DNA of 64,000 bases from Mycolicibacterium crocinum (lineage in GTDB: Bacteria; Actinomycetota; Actinomycetes; Mycobacteriales; Mycobacteriaceae), in contig NZ_CP092362.2 in assembly GCF_022370635.2 (NCBI RefSeq), forward strand, positions 2,356,001 through 2,420,000, in the 5' to 3' direction. Shown here in pieces: positions 47,557-56,802 of the stretch. Every line of letters starts with the position of its first letter. Position 1 is the stretch's first letter. Made by a program: the position numbers and the translations under genes. The notes beneath the pieces are model-generated. The model was given only the letters and a program-made list of their open reading frames with translations. It searched no databases and had not been told where the DNA came from.

Positions 47557-47577
47557 GCGTCCGGAAAGGTTACGTCC

Positions 47578-48192
47578 ATGCCGCAGGGTCAGCCGCTCGC
47601 CGTGCCCGATGACGGGCTGACCACCCGGGCCCGGCGCAACACCCCGGTACTGGCGGTGCACACCGGTCCCGGCAAAGGAAAATCCACCGCCGCCTTCGGA
47701 ATGGCGTTGCGCGCGTGGAACGCCGGGATGAGCGTGGCGGTGTTCCAGTTCGTCAAGAGCGCCAAGTGGAAGGTCGGTGAGGAATCGGCGTTCGCCGCGC
47801 TCGGCCGGCTGCACGACGAGCAGGGGCTCGGTGGCGCGGTGGAATGGCACAAGATGGGCTCGGGCTGGTCCTGGACGCGCAAAGCCGGTTCGGACGACGA
47901 CCATGCCGCAGCGGCGGCCGAAGGTTGGACCGAAATCGCCGCACGGCTCGCCGACCAACGACACGACTTCTATGTACTCGACGAGTTCACCTATCCGCTC
48001 AAATGGGGCTGGGTTGCCGTAGAAGACGTGGTCGAGACGCTGCTCAACCGGCCCGGCGGCCAGCATGTCGTGATCACCGGCCGCGACGCCCCGCAACGCC
48101 TGATCGACGCCGCCGACCTGGTGACCGAGATGACGAAGGTGAAGCACCCGATGGACGTCGGCCGCAAAGGCCAGCGCGGCATCGAGTGGTGA
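47578..48192 (+). CDS. cobO: Corrinoid adenosyltransferase CobO (BtuR/CobO/CobP type)
   Basis: A 204-residue P-loop enzyme that transfers the adenosyl group of ATP to cob(I)yrinic acid a,c-diamide. The P-loop is 'GPGKGKST' at 30-37, and 'VLDEFTYPLKWGW' with 'GGQHVVITGRDAP' are family signatures. GGAAAGG lies upstream of the ATG. The next gene, cobB, starts within or just after its stop. It equals Rv2849c. Cobalt import by the CbiM operon at 32 kb would supply this pathway. Confidence 0.95.
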   Translation: MPQGQPLAVPDDGLTTRARRNTPVLAVHTGPGKGKSTAAFGMALRAWNAGMSVAVFQFVKSAKWKVGEESAFAALGRLHDEQGLGGAVEWHKMGSGWSWTRKAGSDDDHAAAAAEGWTEIAARLADQRHDFYVLDEFTYPLKWGWVAVEDVVETLLNRPGGQHVVITGRDAPQRLIDAADLVTEMTKVKHPMDVGRKGQRGIEW

Positions 48193-48194
48193 GC

Positions 48195-49568
48195 ATGATG
48201 AGCATCCCCGCCGTCGTGATCGGCGCACCCGCCTCGGGTAGCGGAAAGACCACGATAGCAACGGGTTTGATCGGTGCGCTGCGGGCAGCCGGGCATCGGG
48301 TCGCGCCGTTCAAGGTCGGACCGGATTTCATCGACCCTGGCTACCACGCGCTGGCCGCGGGCCGGCCCGGCCGCAACCTGGACCCGGTCCTGGTGCCCGA
48401 GGAGCTGATCGGCCCGCTGTACCGGCACGGCAGCCGCGACGCCGACATCGCCGTGATCGAAGGTGTGATGGGCCTTTTCGACGGCCGCATCGACCAACAT
48501 CCGGTCACCCCGGCGCGCGGTTCCACCGCGCACGTCGCCGAACTCCTCGGTGCTCCCGTTGTGCTGGTCGTCGACGCGCGCGGTCGGGCGCACAGTATTG
48601 CCGCTGTGCTGCAAGGGTTTTCGACTTTTCACCCGGGCGTGCACATTGGGGGAGTGATCCTCAATCGGGTGGGCACCAACCGCCACGAAGAGGTGCTGCA
48701 CCAGGCGTGTGAGGTGGTCGGGGTGCCGGTGCTCGGTGCAATTCCCCGTCACGACGAGCTGGCGGTGCCCTCGCGTCATCTGGGGTTGGTGACCGCTGTC
48801 GAGCACGGTGAGCAGGCCCGCGCCGCGGTCGCCGCGATGACCGAACTCATTGCCCGCCACGTCGATCTGCGAGCCGTCGTGGCCCTCGGCGGCTCGCGGG
48901 TGTCTGCGCCGGCATGGGCGCCCGAGGGTGTGGTCGGTGAGCCGAGAGCGGACAGGCCGGTGGTCGCAGTGGCCGCAGGCAAGGCCTTCAGCTTCGGCTA
49001 CGCCGAGCACCCGGAGCTGCTGCGCGCCGCCGGCGCCGACGTCGTCGAGTTCGACCCGCTCACCGACGGCCTGCCCGAACGGACCGCGGCGCTGGTGCTG
49101 CCGGGCGGTTTCCCCGAGCAACACCTGGCCGACTTGTCGGCCAACAGCACGCTGCGCACCGAGATCCACGAACTGTCCCGCCACGCACCTGTGCAGGCCG
49201 AATGCGGCGGACTGGCGTATTTGATGGACGACCTCGACGGTCACCCCATGTGCGGCGTGCTGGCCGGGTCGGCCCGGTTCACCCCGAGGCTCACGCTGGG
49301 CTACCGGGAGGCCGTCGCGATGTCCGACTCGTCGCTGCACGCCGCGGGCCAGCGCGTCGTTGGACACGAATTCCACCGCACCACAAGCGAATTCGCCGAA
49401 ACGCCGGAACCCGCGTGGGCCTTCCTGCGTCACGACGGCCAGCCGGTGCGGGAGGGGGCGGTGCGGGCCGGGGTGCATGCGTCGTACCTCCACACCCACC
49501 CTGCCGCGCAACCGCACTCGGTCGCTCGATTTGTGGCACACGCTGCCTTGACTAAGCTGCCCGGGTGA
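48195..49568 (+). CDS. cobB: Cobyrinate a,c-diamide synthase
   Basis: A 457-residue two-domain amidotransferase. The N-terminal P-loop domain has 'GAPASGSGKTT', 'KVGPDFIDPGYH' and 'IEGVMGLFDG'. The C-terminal type I glutaminase has its Cys in 'QAECGGL', and His in 'HASYLHTH'. It amidates cobyrinic acid (or hydrogenobyrinic acid) at the a and c side chains with glutamine and ATP. ATG at 48195 or 48198, or a GTG at 48189 overlapping the cobO stop, are all possible starts. Its end overlaps cysG (GTGA). It equals Rv2848c. Confidence 0.95.
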   Translation: MMSIPAVVIGAPASGSGKTTIATGLIGALRAAGHRVAPFKVGPDFIDPGYHALAAGRPGRNLDPVLVPEELIGPLYRHGSRDADIAVIEGVMGLFDGRIDQHPVTPARGSTAHVAELLGAPVVLVVDARGRAHSIAAVLQGFSTFHPGVHIGGVILNRVGTNRHEEVLHQACEVVGVPVLGAIPRHDELAVPSRHLGLVTAVEHGEQARAAVAAMTELIARHVDLRAVVALGGSRVSAPAWAPEGVVGEPRADRPVVAVAAGKAFSFGYAEHPELLRAAGADVVEFDPLTDGLPERTAALVLPGGFPEQHLADLSANSTLRTEIHELSRHAPVQAECGGLAYLMDDLDGHPMCGVLAGSARFTPRLTLGYREAVAMSDSSLHAAGQRVVGHEFHRTTSEFAETPEPAWAFLRHDGQPVREGAVRAGVHASYLHTHPAAQPHSVARFVAHAALTKLPG

Positions 49569-50776
49569 CCGAGAACGCCTACCTCGTCGGCTTGCGCCTG
49601 GCCGGCAAGAAGGTCGTCGTGATCGGCGGCGGCACGGTGGCCCAGCGCCGGATCCCACTCTTGATGGCCGATGACGCCGACGTGCACGTGGTCGCGCGCG
49701 CCGCGACGCCGGCCGTCGAGGTCCTGACGACAACGAACCCGGGCATCACTCTGCAGCTGCGGGACTACCGCGACGGCGACCTCGAGGGCGCCTGGTATGC
49801 CATCGCCGCCACCGACGACCCGGCCGTCAACGCCGCCGTCGTCGCCGAGGCCGACCGCAGGCAGATCTTCTGTGTGCGCGCCGACAACGCCCGAGAGGGC
49901 AGCGCCGTCACGCCGGCGTCGTTCGCCCACGACGGACTTCTCGTCGGTGTGCTGGCCGGCGGGGAACACCGCCGCTCGGCCGCGATCCGCTCGGCGATCC
50001 ACGAGGCCTTGCAGCAGGGACTGATCACCGCCGATGACCCCGACGACGTGACCCCCGGCAGCGTCGCCCTGGTGGGCGGTGGGCCCGGTGACCCCGAGCT
50101 GATCACCGTGCGCGGTCGGCGGCTGCTCGCCCGCGCCGACGTCGTCGTCGCCGACCGGCTGGCCCCGCCGGAACTGCTCGCCGAACTCGGTCCGCACGTC
50201 GAGGTGATCGACGCCGCGAAGATTCCGTACGGACGGGCGATGGCTCAGGAAGCCATAAACAAAGTTCTTATAGAACGCGCCCGCGAGGGCCGCTTCGTGG
50301 TCCGCCTCAAAGGCGGTGACCCGTTCGTGTTCGCCCGCGGATATGAGGAAGTTCTCGCCTGTGCCGAGGCCGGGATACCGGTCACAGTCGTGCCCGGTGT
50401 GACCAGCGCCATATCGGTGCCGGCAATGGCCGGAGTGCCGGTCACCCATCGCGCTGTGAATCATGAATTCGTCGTGGTCAGCGGCCATTTGCGTCCCGAC
50501 CATCCGGAATCGTTAGTGAATTGGAATGCGCTGGCGCAATTGTCGGGAACGCTAGTTTTGTTGATGGCGGTCGAGCGCATCGAATTATTTGCCGAGGCAC
50601 TGATTTCAGGCGGCCGACCTGCGGAAACTCCGGTATTGGTGGTGCAACACGGCACCACCGCGGCCGAACGGGTATTGCGCACAACGCTGCGCGATGCGCC
50701 GGATCGGATTCGAACCGACGGTATTAGGCCCCCGGCGATCATCGTGATCGGTCCGGTTGCGGCTTTCGCGGCTTAA
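49565..50776 (+). CDS. cysG: Uroporphyrinogen-III C-methyltransferase / precorrin-2 dehydrogenase
   Basis: A 403-residue fusion. Residues 1-150 are the NAD-dependent precorrin-2 dehydrogenase ('VIGGGTVAQRRIP', 'ATDDPAVNAA'). From about 163 the SAM-dependent methyltransferase follows ('VGGGPGDPELITVRG', 'VVADRL', 'RLKGGDPFVFARGYEE', 'VPGVTSA'). It makes precorrin-2 and then sirohydrochlorin, for siroheme and cobalamin. The N-terminal part lacks an obvious separate ferrochelatase domain. The last 300 bases are less GC-rich than the rest and contain two TTA codons (50513, 50585), rare in this genome. It equals Rv2847c. Confidence 0.93.
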   Translation: MTENAYLVGLRLAGKKVVVIGGGTVAQRRIPLLMADDADVHVVARAATPAVEVLTTTNPGITLQLRDYRDGDLEGAWYAIAATDDPAVNAAVVAEADRRQIFCVRADNAREGSAVTPASFAHDGLLVGVLAGGEHRRSAAIRSAIHEALQQGLITADDPDDVTPGSVALVGGGPGDPELITVRGRRLLARADVVVADRLAPPELLAELGPHVEVIDAAKIPYGRAMAQEAINKVLIERAREGRFVVRLKGGDPFVFARGYEEVLACAEAGIPVTVVPGVTSAISVPAMAGVPVTHRAVNHEFVVVSGHLRPDHPESLVNWNALAQLSGTLVLLMAVERIELFAEALISGGRPAETPVLVVQHGTTAAERVLRTTLRDAPDRIRTDGIRPPAIIVIGPVAAFAA

Positions 50777-50801
50777 TCTCTTCTTAAGATTACTGTAGGG
50801 T
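50774..50801 (+). promoter_or_regulatory. efpA promoter with inverted repeat
   Basis: TAATCT, a 7-base spacer and AGATTA (50774-50792) form an inverted repeat that begins at the cysG stop codon. A TAGGGT -10 box (50796-50801) follows, and 8 bases later comes the efpA ATG. The repeat sits where a repressor would block RNA polymerase. The transcript is probably leaderless. Confidence 0.5.
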
Positions 50802-50809
50802 AGCTCGGT

Positions 50810-52378
50810 ATGACGGCCCTCAACGACGCTGCGCGGACGACCGCCAACAGTTCTGAGCGCGCGGTCCCCATGCGCCTCGAGCCGGCAGCCCTGGCTAAGA
50901 CGAGCAAGTACATTCCGAGCTGGCTGCCCTCGCCCCGTTTCTTCGCCGCGGTGACCGCGATCGGCGGCATGCAGTTGCTGGCCACGATGGACAGCACCGT
51001 GGCAATCGTGGCACTGCCCAAGATCCAAGACGAGCTGGCGCTGTCGGATGCGGGCCGCAGCTGGGTCATCACCGCCTACGTGCTGACGTTCGGCGGCCTG
51101 ATGCTGCTGGGCGGCCGCCTCGGCGACACGATCGGCCGCAAGCGCACCTTCATCGTCGGTGTCGCGCTCTTCACGATCGCGTCGGTCCTGTGTGGTGTCG
51201 CGTGGGACGAGGCGACGCTGGTGATCGCCCGGCTACTGCAAGGTGTCGGCGCCGCGATCGCGTCTCCGACCGGACTTGCGTTGGTGGCCACCACATTCCC
51301 GAAGGGACCGGCACGCAACGCCGCGACCGCGGTATTCGCCGCCATGACCGGTATCGGCTCGGTGATGGGTCTGGTCGTGGGCGGCGCGTTGGTCGAGGTG
51401 TCCTGGCGGCTGGCGTTCCTGGTGAACGTCCCGATCGGCCTGCTGATGATCTACCTGGCCCGCCGGACCCTGCGCGAAACGCACCGCGAGCGAATGAAGA
51501 TGGACGCCGCCGGCGCGCTGCTGGCGACCGTCGGCTGTACCGCGGCGGTGTTCGGTTTCGCGCAGGCGCCCGAGAACGGCTGGCTGTCGCCGGTCACCTT
51601 GGCCGCCGGGGCCGCGGCCGTCCTGGCCTTCGTCGCGTTCGTGTTCGTCGAGCGCCGCGCCGTCAACCCCGTCGTGCCGTTCAGCCTGTTCCGCGACCGC
51701 AACCGGCTGGCCACCTTCGCGGCGGTCTTCCTCGCCGGTGGCGTGATGTTCACGCTGACCGTGCTGATCGGCCTGTACGTGCAGGACATCATGGGCTACA
51801 GCGCGCTGCGCGCCGGCGTCGGCTTCATCCCGTTCGTGATCGCCCTGGGCATCGGCCTGGGTGCCTCGTCGCAGCTGGTGTCCTACTTCCCGCCGCGGAT
51901 CCTGGTGATCGCCGGTGGCGTGCTGGTGCTGGGAGCCATGCTCTACGGCTCGACGCTCAACGGCGGCATCCCGTACTTCCCGAACCTGGTCTTGCCGATC
52001 ACTGTCGGCGGCTTCGGCATCGGCATGATCGTCGTGCCGCTGACCGTGTCGGCCATCGCGGGTGTTGGCTTCGACCAGATCGGCCCGGTCTCGGCGATCG
52101 CGCTGATGCTGCAGAACCTCGGCGGCCCCGTGGTGCTGGCGATCATTCAGGCCGTCATCACCTCGCGCACCCTGTACCTGGGGGGCACCACCGGACCGGT
52201 GAAGAAGATGAACGAGGCGCAACTGCATGCCCTGGATCAGGGCTACACGTACGGCCTGCTGTGGGTCGCCGCCGTCGCGGTGATCGTCGGCGCCGTTGCG
52301 CTGTTCATCGGCTACACCGCGGCACAGGTAGCGCACGCCCAGGAAGTCAAGGAAGCGATCGACGCCGGCGAGCTGTAA
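50810..52378 (+). CDS. efpA: MFS efflux protein EfpA (QacA/DHA2 family)
   Basis: A 522-residue, 14-helix major facilitator exporter. A cytoplasmic N-terminal stretch of about 45 residues comes first. 'MDSTVAIVALPKIQ' is motif D1, 'GGRLGDTIGRKR' is motif A, and 'GVGAAIASPTG' and 'GGALVEVSWRLAF' are motifs B/C. It corresponds to M. tuberculosis EfpA (Rv2846c, 530 residues), an essential lipid/drug transporter there. A close paralogue follows 57 bases downstream with a similar promoter. Confidence 0.94.
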   Translation: MTALNDAARTTANSSERAVPMRLEPAALAKTSKYIPSWLPSPRFFAAVTAIGGMQLLATMDSTVAIVALPKIQDELALSDAGRSWVITAYVLTFGGLMLLGGRLGDTIGRKRTFIVGVALFTIASVLCGVAWDEATLVIARLLQGVGAAIASPTGLALVATTFPKGPARNAATAVFAAMTGIGSVMGLVVGGALVEVSWRLAFLVNVPIGLLMIYLARRTLRETHRERMKMDAAGALLATVGCTAAVFGFAQAPENGWLSPVTLAAGAAAVLAFVAFVFVERRAVNPVVPFSLFRDRNRLATFAAVFLAGGVMFTLTVLIGLYVQDIMGYSALRAGVGFIPFVIALGIGLGASSQLVSYFPPRILVIAGGVLVLGAMLYGSTLNGGIPYFPNLVLPITVGGFGIGMIVVPLTVSAIAGVGFDQIGPVSAIALMLQNLGGPVVLAIIQAVITSRTLYLGGTTGPVKKMNEAQLHALDQGYTYGLLWVAAVAVIVGAVALFIGYTAAQVAHAQEVKEAIDAGEL

Positions 52379-52404
52379 CTCCGCTCCGCCTGGGTTCAGC
52401 AACC

Positions 52405-52427
52405 GCCGCCGCGGCGGCCAGTAGGGT
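52405..52427 (+). promoter_or_regulatory. Promoter of the efpA paralogue with a 14-base palindrome
   Basis: GCCGCCGCGGCGGC (52405-52418) is a perfect palindrome lying just before a TAGGGT -10 box (52422-52427). Eight bases separate the box from the ATG, the same as at efpA. The palindrome may be an operator, or may only reflect GC-rich sequence. Confidence 0.45.
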
Positions 52428-52435
52428 AGTGACCC

Positions 52436-53929
52436 ATGTCTGGTGCGAGCGGTCCTCAGCCGACCGCCCGCCCGCTTTCCACCAGAGTGCTGGGGCTGGC
52501 GATCGTCGCGATCACCGGCATGCAGCTGATGTCCACGCTGGACGGCACGATCGTGATCGTCGCGCTGCCGCGCATGCAGGCCGAGCTCGGCCTGTCCGAT
52601 GCCTCCAAGAGCTGGGTGATCACCGCCTATGTGCTGGCCTTCGGTGGGCTGTTGCTGCTCGGCGGCCGCGTCGGCGACGCCGTCGGTCACAAACGCGCGT
52701 TCATCTCCGGTGTCGGCGTCTTCACCATCGCCTCCCTGGCCTGCGGGCTGGCCAATGACCAGTGGACGCTGATCGTCGCCCGCGCCGTGCAGGGCATGGG
52801 CGCCGCGGTCGCCGCACCGACCGGCCTGGCGCTGATCGCCACCACCTACGCCGTCGGACATGCCCGCAATCAAGCGTTGGCGGTCTCGGCGGCCATGCAG
52901 GGCCTCGGGTCGGTACTGGGCCTCGTCGCGGGCGGCGCGGTGACCGGCCTGTCCTGGCGGCTGGCCTTCCTGGTCAACGTGCCGATCGGAATCTTCATCA
53001 TCGTCGTCGGTCTCACCCGGCTCGAAGAAACCCGGCACGAACGGCTCAAGCTGGACGCTACCGGCGCCCTGCTGGCCACCCTGGCGTGTACGTCGGCCGT
53101 GCTCGTCTTCACCCAGGGGCCGCCGCGCGGCTGGATCGACCCGTGGGTGATCGGCGCCGGCGTGGCCGCTGTCGTGTTCTTCGTCTCGTTCCTGATCGTC
53201 GAGCGCGGCGCCGACAACCCGCTGGTACCGTTCTCGATCTTCGACAACCGCAGCCGGGTCGCCTCTTTCGTGGCGTACTTCATGGCCGGCGGCGTGATGC
53301 TGACGCTCAGCGTGATGATCGGTCTGCTGGTCCAGGATGTGCTCGGCTATTCACCGTTGCGCGCCGGGATCTGCTTCATGCCGTTCGCGGCCGCTTTCGT
53401 GGTGGGCAACGTCGCGGCCACCAAACTGGCGCTGCGGATCCCGCCCCGGTGGGTGATCCTCGGCGGCGGGCTGCTGGTGCTCGCGGCCATGCTCTACGGG
53501 TCGACGCTGAACCGGTCGATCCCGTACTTCCCCGACCTGGTCGTCCCGATCGTCGTCGGCGGGCTGGGCATCGGGATCATCTCGGTGATCCTGCCGCTGT
53601 GCACGCTGGCAGGAGTCGGGCCGCGCGAGATCGGCCCCGTCTCGTCGGTCACACTTATGGTGTTCAACCTCGGCGGCCCGCTCGTGCTGGTCATCGTCCA
53701 GGCGGTGCAGACCTCCCGCACGCTGTATCTGGGCGGCACGACGGGGCCGGTGAAGTACATGACGCCCGCCCAGCTCGACGCCCTCGGCCAGGGATACACC
53801 TATTCGCTGCTGTGGGTGGCGGGCATCGCCGTTCTGGTCGGGGTGGCCGCGCTGGGCATCGGGTTCTCCACCCGCGACATCGCCGCCGCCCAGCACACCC
53901 GCGAGGCCGTCGAGGCCGGCGAGCTCTAG
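52436..53929 (+). CDS. EfpA-like MFS exporter (tandem paralogue)
   Basis: A 497-residue, 14-helix DHA2 transporter closely similar to EfpA along its length ('STLDGTIVIVALPRMQ', 'GGRVGDAVGHKR', 'NVPIGIF', and the shared end 'GGTTGPVK.M...LDALGQGYTY', quoted in pieces). The main difference is the missing 25 or so N-terminal cytoplasmic residues. M. tuberculosis has only one efpA at this locus, so this is either a lineage-specific tandem duplication or a copy lost there. The exported compound is unknown. Confidence 0.92.
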   Translation: MSGASGPQPTARPLSTRVLGLAIVAITGMQLMSTLDGTIVIVALPRMQAELGLSDASKSWVITAYVLAFGGLLLLGGRVGDAVGHKRAFISGVGVFTIASLACGLANDQWTLIVARAVQGMGAAVAAPTGLALIATTYAVGHARNQALAVSAAMQGLGSVLGLVAGGAVTGLSWRLAFLVNVPIGIFIIVVGLTRLEETRHERLKLDATGALLATLACTSAVLVFTQGPPRGWIDPWVIGAGVAAVVFFVSFLIVERGADNPLVPFSIFDNRSRVASFVAYFMAGGVMLTLSVMIGLLVQDVLGYSPLRAGICFMPFAAAFVVGNVAATKLALRIPPRWVILGGGLLVLAAMLYGSTLNRSIPYFPDLVVPIVVGGLGIGIISVILPLCTLAGVGPREIGPVSSVTLMVFNLGGPLVLVIVQAVQTSRTLYLGGTTGPVKYMTPAQLDALGQGYTYSLLWVAGIAVLVGVAALGIGFSTRDIAAAQHTREAVEAGEL

Positions 53930-54028
53930 CCGCCTCACACCGCGGCTCGCGTCAGCGTGAACTGATGCTTACCCGGCCGGTACGACGCGGTAACTGCCCG
54001 CGCCTCGATGCGGTCCAGGCTATGGGCG

Positions 54029-54292
54029 ATGAGCGTGGTGGCGATTTCACACGAGGACCTCGAGGTCAGGACTGGCGGGTCCTCGCATTCCGGTGACCAG
54101 GCGCAGGCCCGGGTATTCGAGGAGGTCCTGTTGCGGGAGCTCGACGACCTCGAAAGCCATGCCGCGCGCCTCCGCACCGCGAGAAGCGAACACAGCGAGA
54201 TTCGGCTGCGCCGCGACCTGCAACGCTTCAATACGCGCATCAACGAGGTCCGTCGGCTCCTCGACGCGCTGCAGCGCCGCTTCGAGCTCTAG
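54029..54292 (+). CDS. Small coiled-coil protein of unknown function
   Basis: An 87-residue protein; the second half is a charged helix rich in Leu, Arg and Glu with heptad spacing ('EVLLRELDDLESHAARL', 'INEVRRLLDALQRRF'), so a coiled-coil is likely. No family is recognised. The ATG at 54029 was chosen as the in-frame start nearest to the conserved-looking part; 54008 is possible. It overlaps the NCS1 permease stop tail to tail. An opposing minus-strand frame exists but reads as an Arg/Ser-rich shadow. Confidence 0.55.
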   Translation: MSVVAISHEDLEVRTGGSSHSGDQAQARVFEEVLLRELDDLESHAARLRTARSEHSEIRLRRDLQRFNTRINEVRRLLDALQRRFEL

Positions 54293-55692
54293 GACCGGCG
54301 CGCTCGCATCACCCGATAACCACCGTAAACCGCTGCTGCCACAAGGAAATTCACGAAGTACGCCAGGTCGGCGCCGTGCAGAGTGGTGGCCACCGGGCCG
54401 ACGATCAGGTTGGTGTGCATGAACGGGACCGCCGCGGCGAACGCCACGAAGAACGCCGCCAGCGCGACGAAGGCGTCGGTGCGGGGCGTGACCTCGGCGG
54501 CCGGATCGACGGTGGCGCGACCGGCACTGCGATAGCGCCAGTCGATCGCCACGATCGCCACGAACGCCGGAATCCAGTAGCTGACGAACAGCAGCACACC
54601 CTGGAAGCGGGTGGCCATGTCACCGGAGTGCAGCCACATGATCAGCGCGAACGCGATGATCACCACCACGACCGCCGACACCGGCCGTCGCACCCGAACG
54701 CCGACGGTCTGCAGCGCCAGCGACCCGCTGTAGTCGTTCATCGCGTTGGAAGCCACCGACCCCAGCGCGATCACCAGCAGCGCGATCGCACCCAGCACAC
54801 CGCCACCCATGATCTCGCGCACGCCCTGCGCGGTCTGATCGGTGAGCGTGCCCGCCGCGGCCACCCCGATGGCCTGCACGGCGATGTAGGCCACCGCCAA
54901 GCCGCCGAAGGTGTAGCCGAACACCGCCGTGCGCGAGGTGGACACCGGCAGATACCGGCTGTAGTCGGAGGCATAGCTGGCCCAGGAGATCGCCAGGCTC
55001 AGCGCGATCGTGACCTCCAGCACGAACGCCCCGGCCAGGTCCGCCCCGCCGAGAGTGGGCAGCGAGATCACCTGGTGGCCGCTGATCAGCTTCCACGCGA
55101 ACACCGCGAACGTGGCGATCAGCACGACCGTCATCACCGCCTGCACGCGGTGGATGACCTCGTAACCGAAGACGCCGACAGCGCCCTGGGTCGCGAGCAC
55201 GATCACCACCGCCAGCCAGAACGGCATGCCCACCAGTTCGGCAAGGGCTTCACCGCCGAACAGCCCGACCAAGCCGTCCCAGGCGATCGACGACAACCAC
55301 TGGATCACCGCGACCACGCCGACGGTGCCACCAAATGCCATGCGCGAGTTGGGAAGTTGCGCGGTCCCGGTGCGCGGGCCCCAGGTCGACAGATAGCCCA
55401 CCACCAGCGAACCGATGACCGTGCCGATCACCATCGCCAGCAGGCCCAGCCAGAAACCGAGCCCGAGCACCACGGCCAGCGTGCCGGTGAACACCACCGT
55501 CATGTTGACCTGCGGGGCGAACCAGACCGTGAACAGGCGCCGCGCGGTTCCGTACCGGTTGTCGGGCGGGACCGGCGCGATGCCGTGAGTCTCGACCGCC
55601 ATGTCGCCGACGTGCGACGGCATTCGACCGGCGTAAGTTTGGGCCGCCAGAGAAGACCCAGCGGACCCCGTGGGCGACGAGTCAGGTGTCAC
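54289..55692 (-). CDS. NCS1-family purine/cytosine permease (CodB-like)
   Basis: A 467-residue membrane protein with about twelve helices. The N-terminal cytoplasmic stretch ends 'RRLFTVWFAPQVNM', typical of cytosine/purine permeases, followed by 'GPRTGTAQLPNSRMAFG' and 'SWASYASDYSRYLP'. NCS1 carriers import cytosine, purines, allantoin or hydantoins with Na+ or H+. No nucleobase enzyme is adjacent, so the substrate is open. The GTG start is 34 bases from the start of the divergent membrane-protein gene, so the two share a promoter region. Confidence 0.87.
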   Translation of the reverse strand: MTPDSSPTGSAGSSLAAQTYAGRMPSHVGDMAVETHGIAPVPPDNRYGTARRLFTVWFAPQVNMTVVFTGTLAVVLGLGFWLGLLAMVIGTVIGSLVVGYLSTWGPRTGTAQLPNSRMAFGGTVGVVAVIQWLSSIAWDGLVGLFGGEALAELVGMPFWLAVVIVLATQGAVGVFGYEVIHRVQAVMTVVLIATFAVFAWKLISGHQVISLPTLGGADLAGAFVLEVTIALSLAISWASYASDYSRYLPVSTSRTAVFGYTFGGLAVAYIAVQAIGVAAAGTLTDQTAQGVREIMGGGVLGAIALLVIALGSVASNAMNDYSGSLALQTVGVRVRRPVSAVVVVIIAFALIMWLHSGDMATRFQGVLLFVSYWIPAFVAIVAIDWRYRSAGRATVDPAAEVTPRTDAFVALAAFFVAFAAAVPFMHTNLIVGPVATTLHGADLAYFVNFLVAAAVYGGYRVMRARRS

Positions 55693-55726
55693 CCACTCAC
55701 CCTAGTTGCCGAGGAAGATGAGCCGA

Positions 55727-56791
55727 ATGGTCAGCACCCAATCCAACAAACACGCCGCCCCCGAGCCGCCGGAGACGTGGCAGGACCGCTTCCGCGATGC
55801 CGTCGCACCGCGGACGCTGGCCCTCGGCGTCGGCGTGCTGCTGCTGCAGTTCGCGTTCATCCTGTCCTACCTGGGTGCGTTCCATTCGCCGTCACCGCAC
55901 CGCATCCCGGTCGCCGTCGTGGCTCCGGCCCAAGTCGCCGGGCAGGTCGTCGACCAGCTCAACGGCCTGGCCGGTGAACCGCTCAGCGCTACTGTCGCCG
56001 CCGACGAGAACGCCGCCCGCGCGTCGCTGCGCAGCGGGGACGTCTCGGCCGTCTACATCCTCAACCCGGCCGGCACCCAGGACCGCCTGCTGGTGGCGTC
56101 CGGCGGTGGCACCGCGGTCTCGGGTGCACTCGAGCAAATCTTCACCAAAGTGACCGCGGCCCAGCAGCGCACCGTCGCCGTCGACGACGTCATCCCGCTG
56201 TTCTCCGGGGACGGCCGGGGACTCTCCGGCTTCTATCTCGTCGTCGGTTGGGTGGTCGGCGGATACTTGTTCGCCTCCATGCTCGGCATCGCGAAAGGCT
56301 CACGGCCCGCGACGTTTCCGCGATCGGTGTGGCGGCTGGGCGCGACCGTGCCCTACGCGCTGGCGTCCGGATTCGGCGGAGCCGTGGTGGCTGAGCCGGT
56401 GCTGCATGCCATGAACGGTCACTTCTGGTCGATCGCCGGAATCGGCACGCTGGTGACGCTGACGGCGGCGACCGTCACCATCGCTCTACAGATCTTATTC
56501 GGTGTCATCGGGATCGGACTGACGGTGGTGATCTTCGTGATCCTCGGCAACCCGTCGGCCGGTGGCGCCTATCAGCCGTCGGTGCTTCCGCCGTTCTGGC
56601 GCACCATCAGTCCCTGGCTGCCCAACGGGGCGGGCACCGATGCGATCCGGCGGATCGTGTACTTCGACGCCCACGGCATCACGCAGTCGATCGTCGTGCT
56701 GGTCTGCTGGGTCGTCGGAGGTGTGGTGGTCAGCTTGATCGGCGCGGCGGTGTTCCACCGCGGCAGCCGACACGCAGTCGCGTCTGGTTAG
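55727..56791 (+). CDS. Membrane protein with an ABC-2/DUF3533-like plan
   Basis: A 354-residue protein. One helix at about 24-45 is followed by an extracytoplasmic domain (to about 165), then five or six helices ('[15 protein letters not shown]', '[15 protein letters not shown]', '[16 protein letters not shown]', '[14 protein letters not shown]'). This resembles ABC-2-type or YhgE/Pip-like membrane proteins but has no ATPase partner here. The ATG at 55727 has GAGGAAG 9 bases upstream. The stop codon lies inside the -10 box proposed for proS. Function unknown. Confidence 0.75.
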   Translation: MVSTQSNKHAAPEPPETWQDRFRDAVAPRTLALGVGVLLLQFAFILSYLGAFHSPSPHRIPVAVVAPAQVAGQVVDQLNGLAGEPLSATVAADENAARASLRSGDVSAVYILNPAGTQDRLLVASGGGTAVSGALEQIFTKVTAAQQRTVAVDDVIPLFSGDGRGLSGFYLVVGWVVGGYLFASMLGIAKGSRPATFPRSVWRLGATVPYALASGFGGAVVAEPVLHAMNGHFWSIAGIGTLVTLTAATVTIALQILFGVIGIGLTVVIFVILGNPSAGGAYQPSVLPPFWRTISPWLPNGAGTDAIRRIVYFDAHGITQSIVVLVCWVVGGVVVSLIGAAVFHRGSRHAVASG

Positions 56792-56794
56792 GCT
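56789..56794 (+). promoter_or_regulatory. -10 element of a probable leaderless proS promoter
   Basis: TAGGCT, whose first three bases are the stop codon of the upstream gene, is followed by 8 bases and the GTG of proS. There is no ribosome site in between. Confidence 0.5.
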
Positions 56795-56802
56795 TGCCCA
56801 CT

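Noticed and set aside
51233..53038. A 601-codon minus-strand open frame across both EfpA-type genes
   Set aside because: It is rich in Asp, Arg, Gln and His with no domain, a typical antisense shadow of membrane-protein genes.
53935..54243. Minus-strand small frame opposite the coiled-coil protein
   Set aside because: Arg/Ser-rich with no heptad or domain pattern; the plus-strand frame shows coherent helical periodicity.
54376..55977. A 533-codon plus-strand open frame opposite the NCS1 permease
   Set aside because: His/Arg/Gln-rich composition with no family signal; the minus strand encodes a clear permease.
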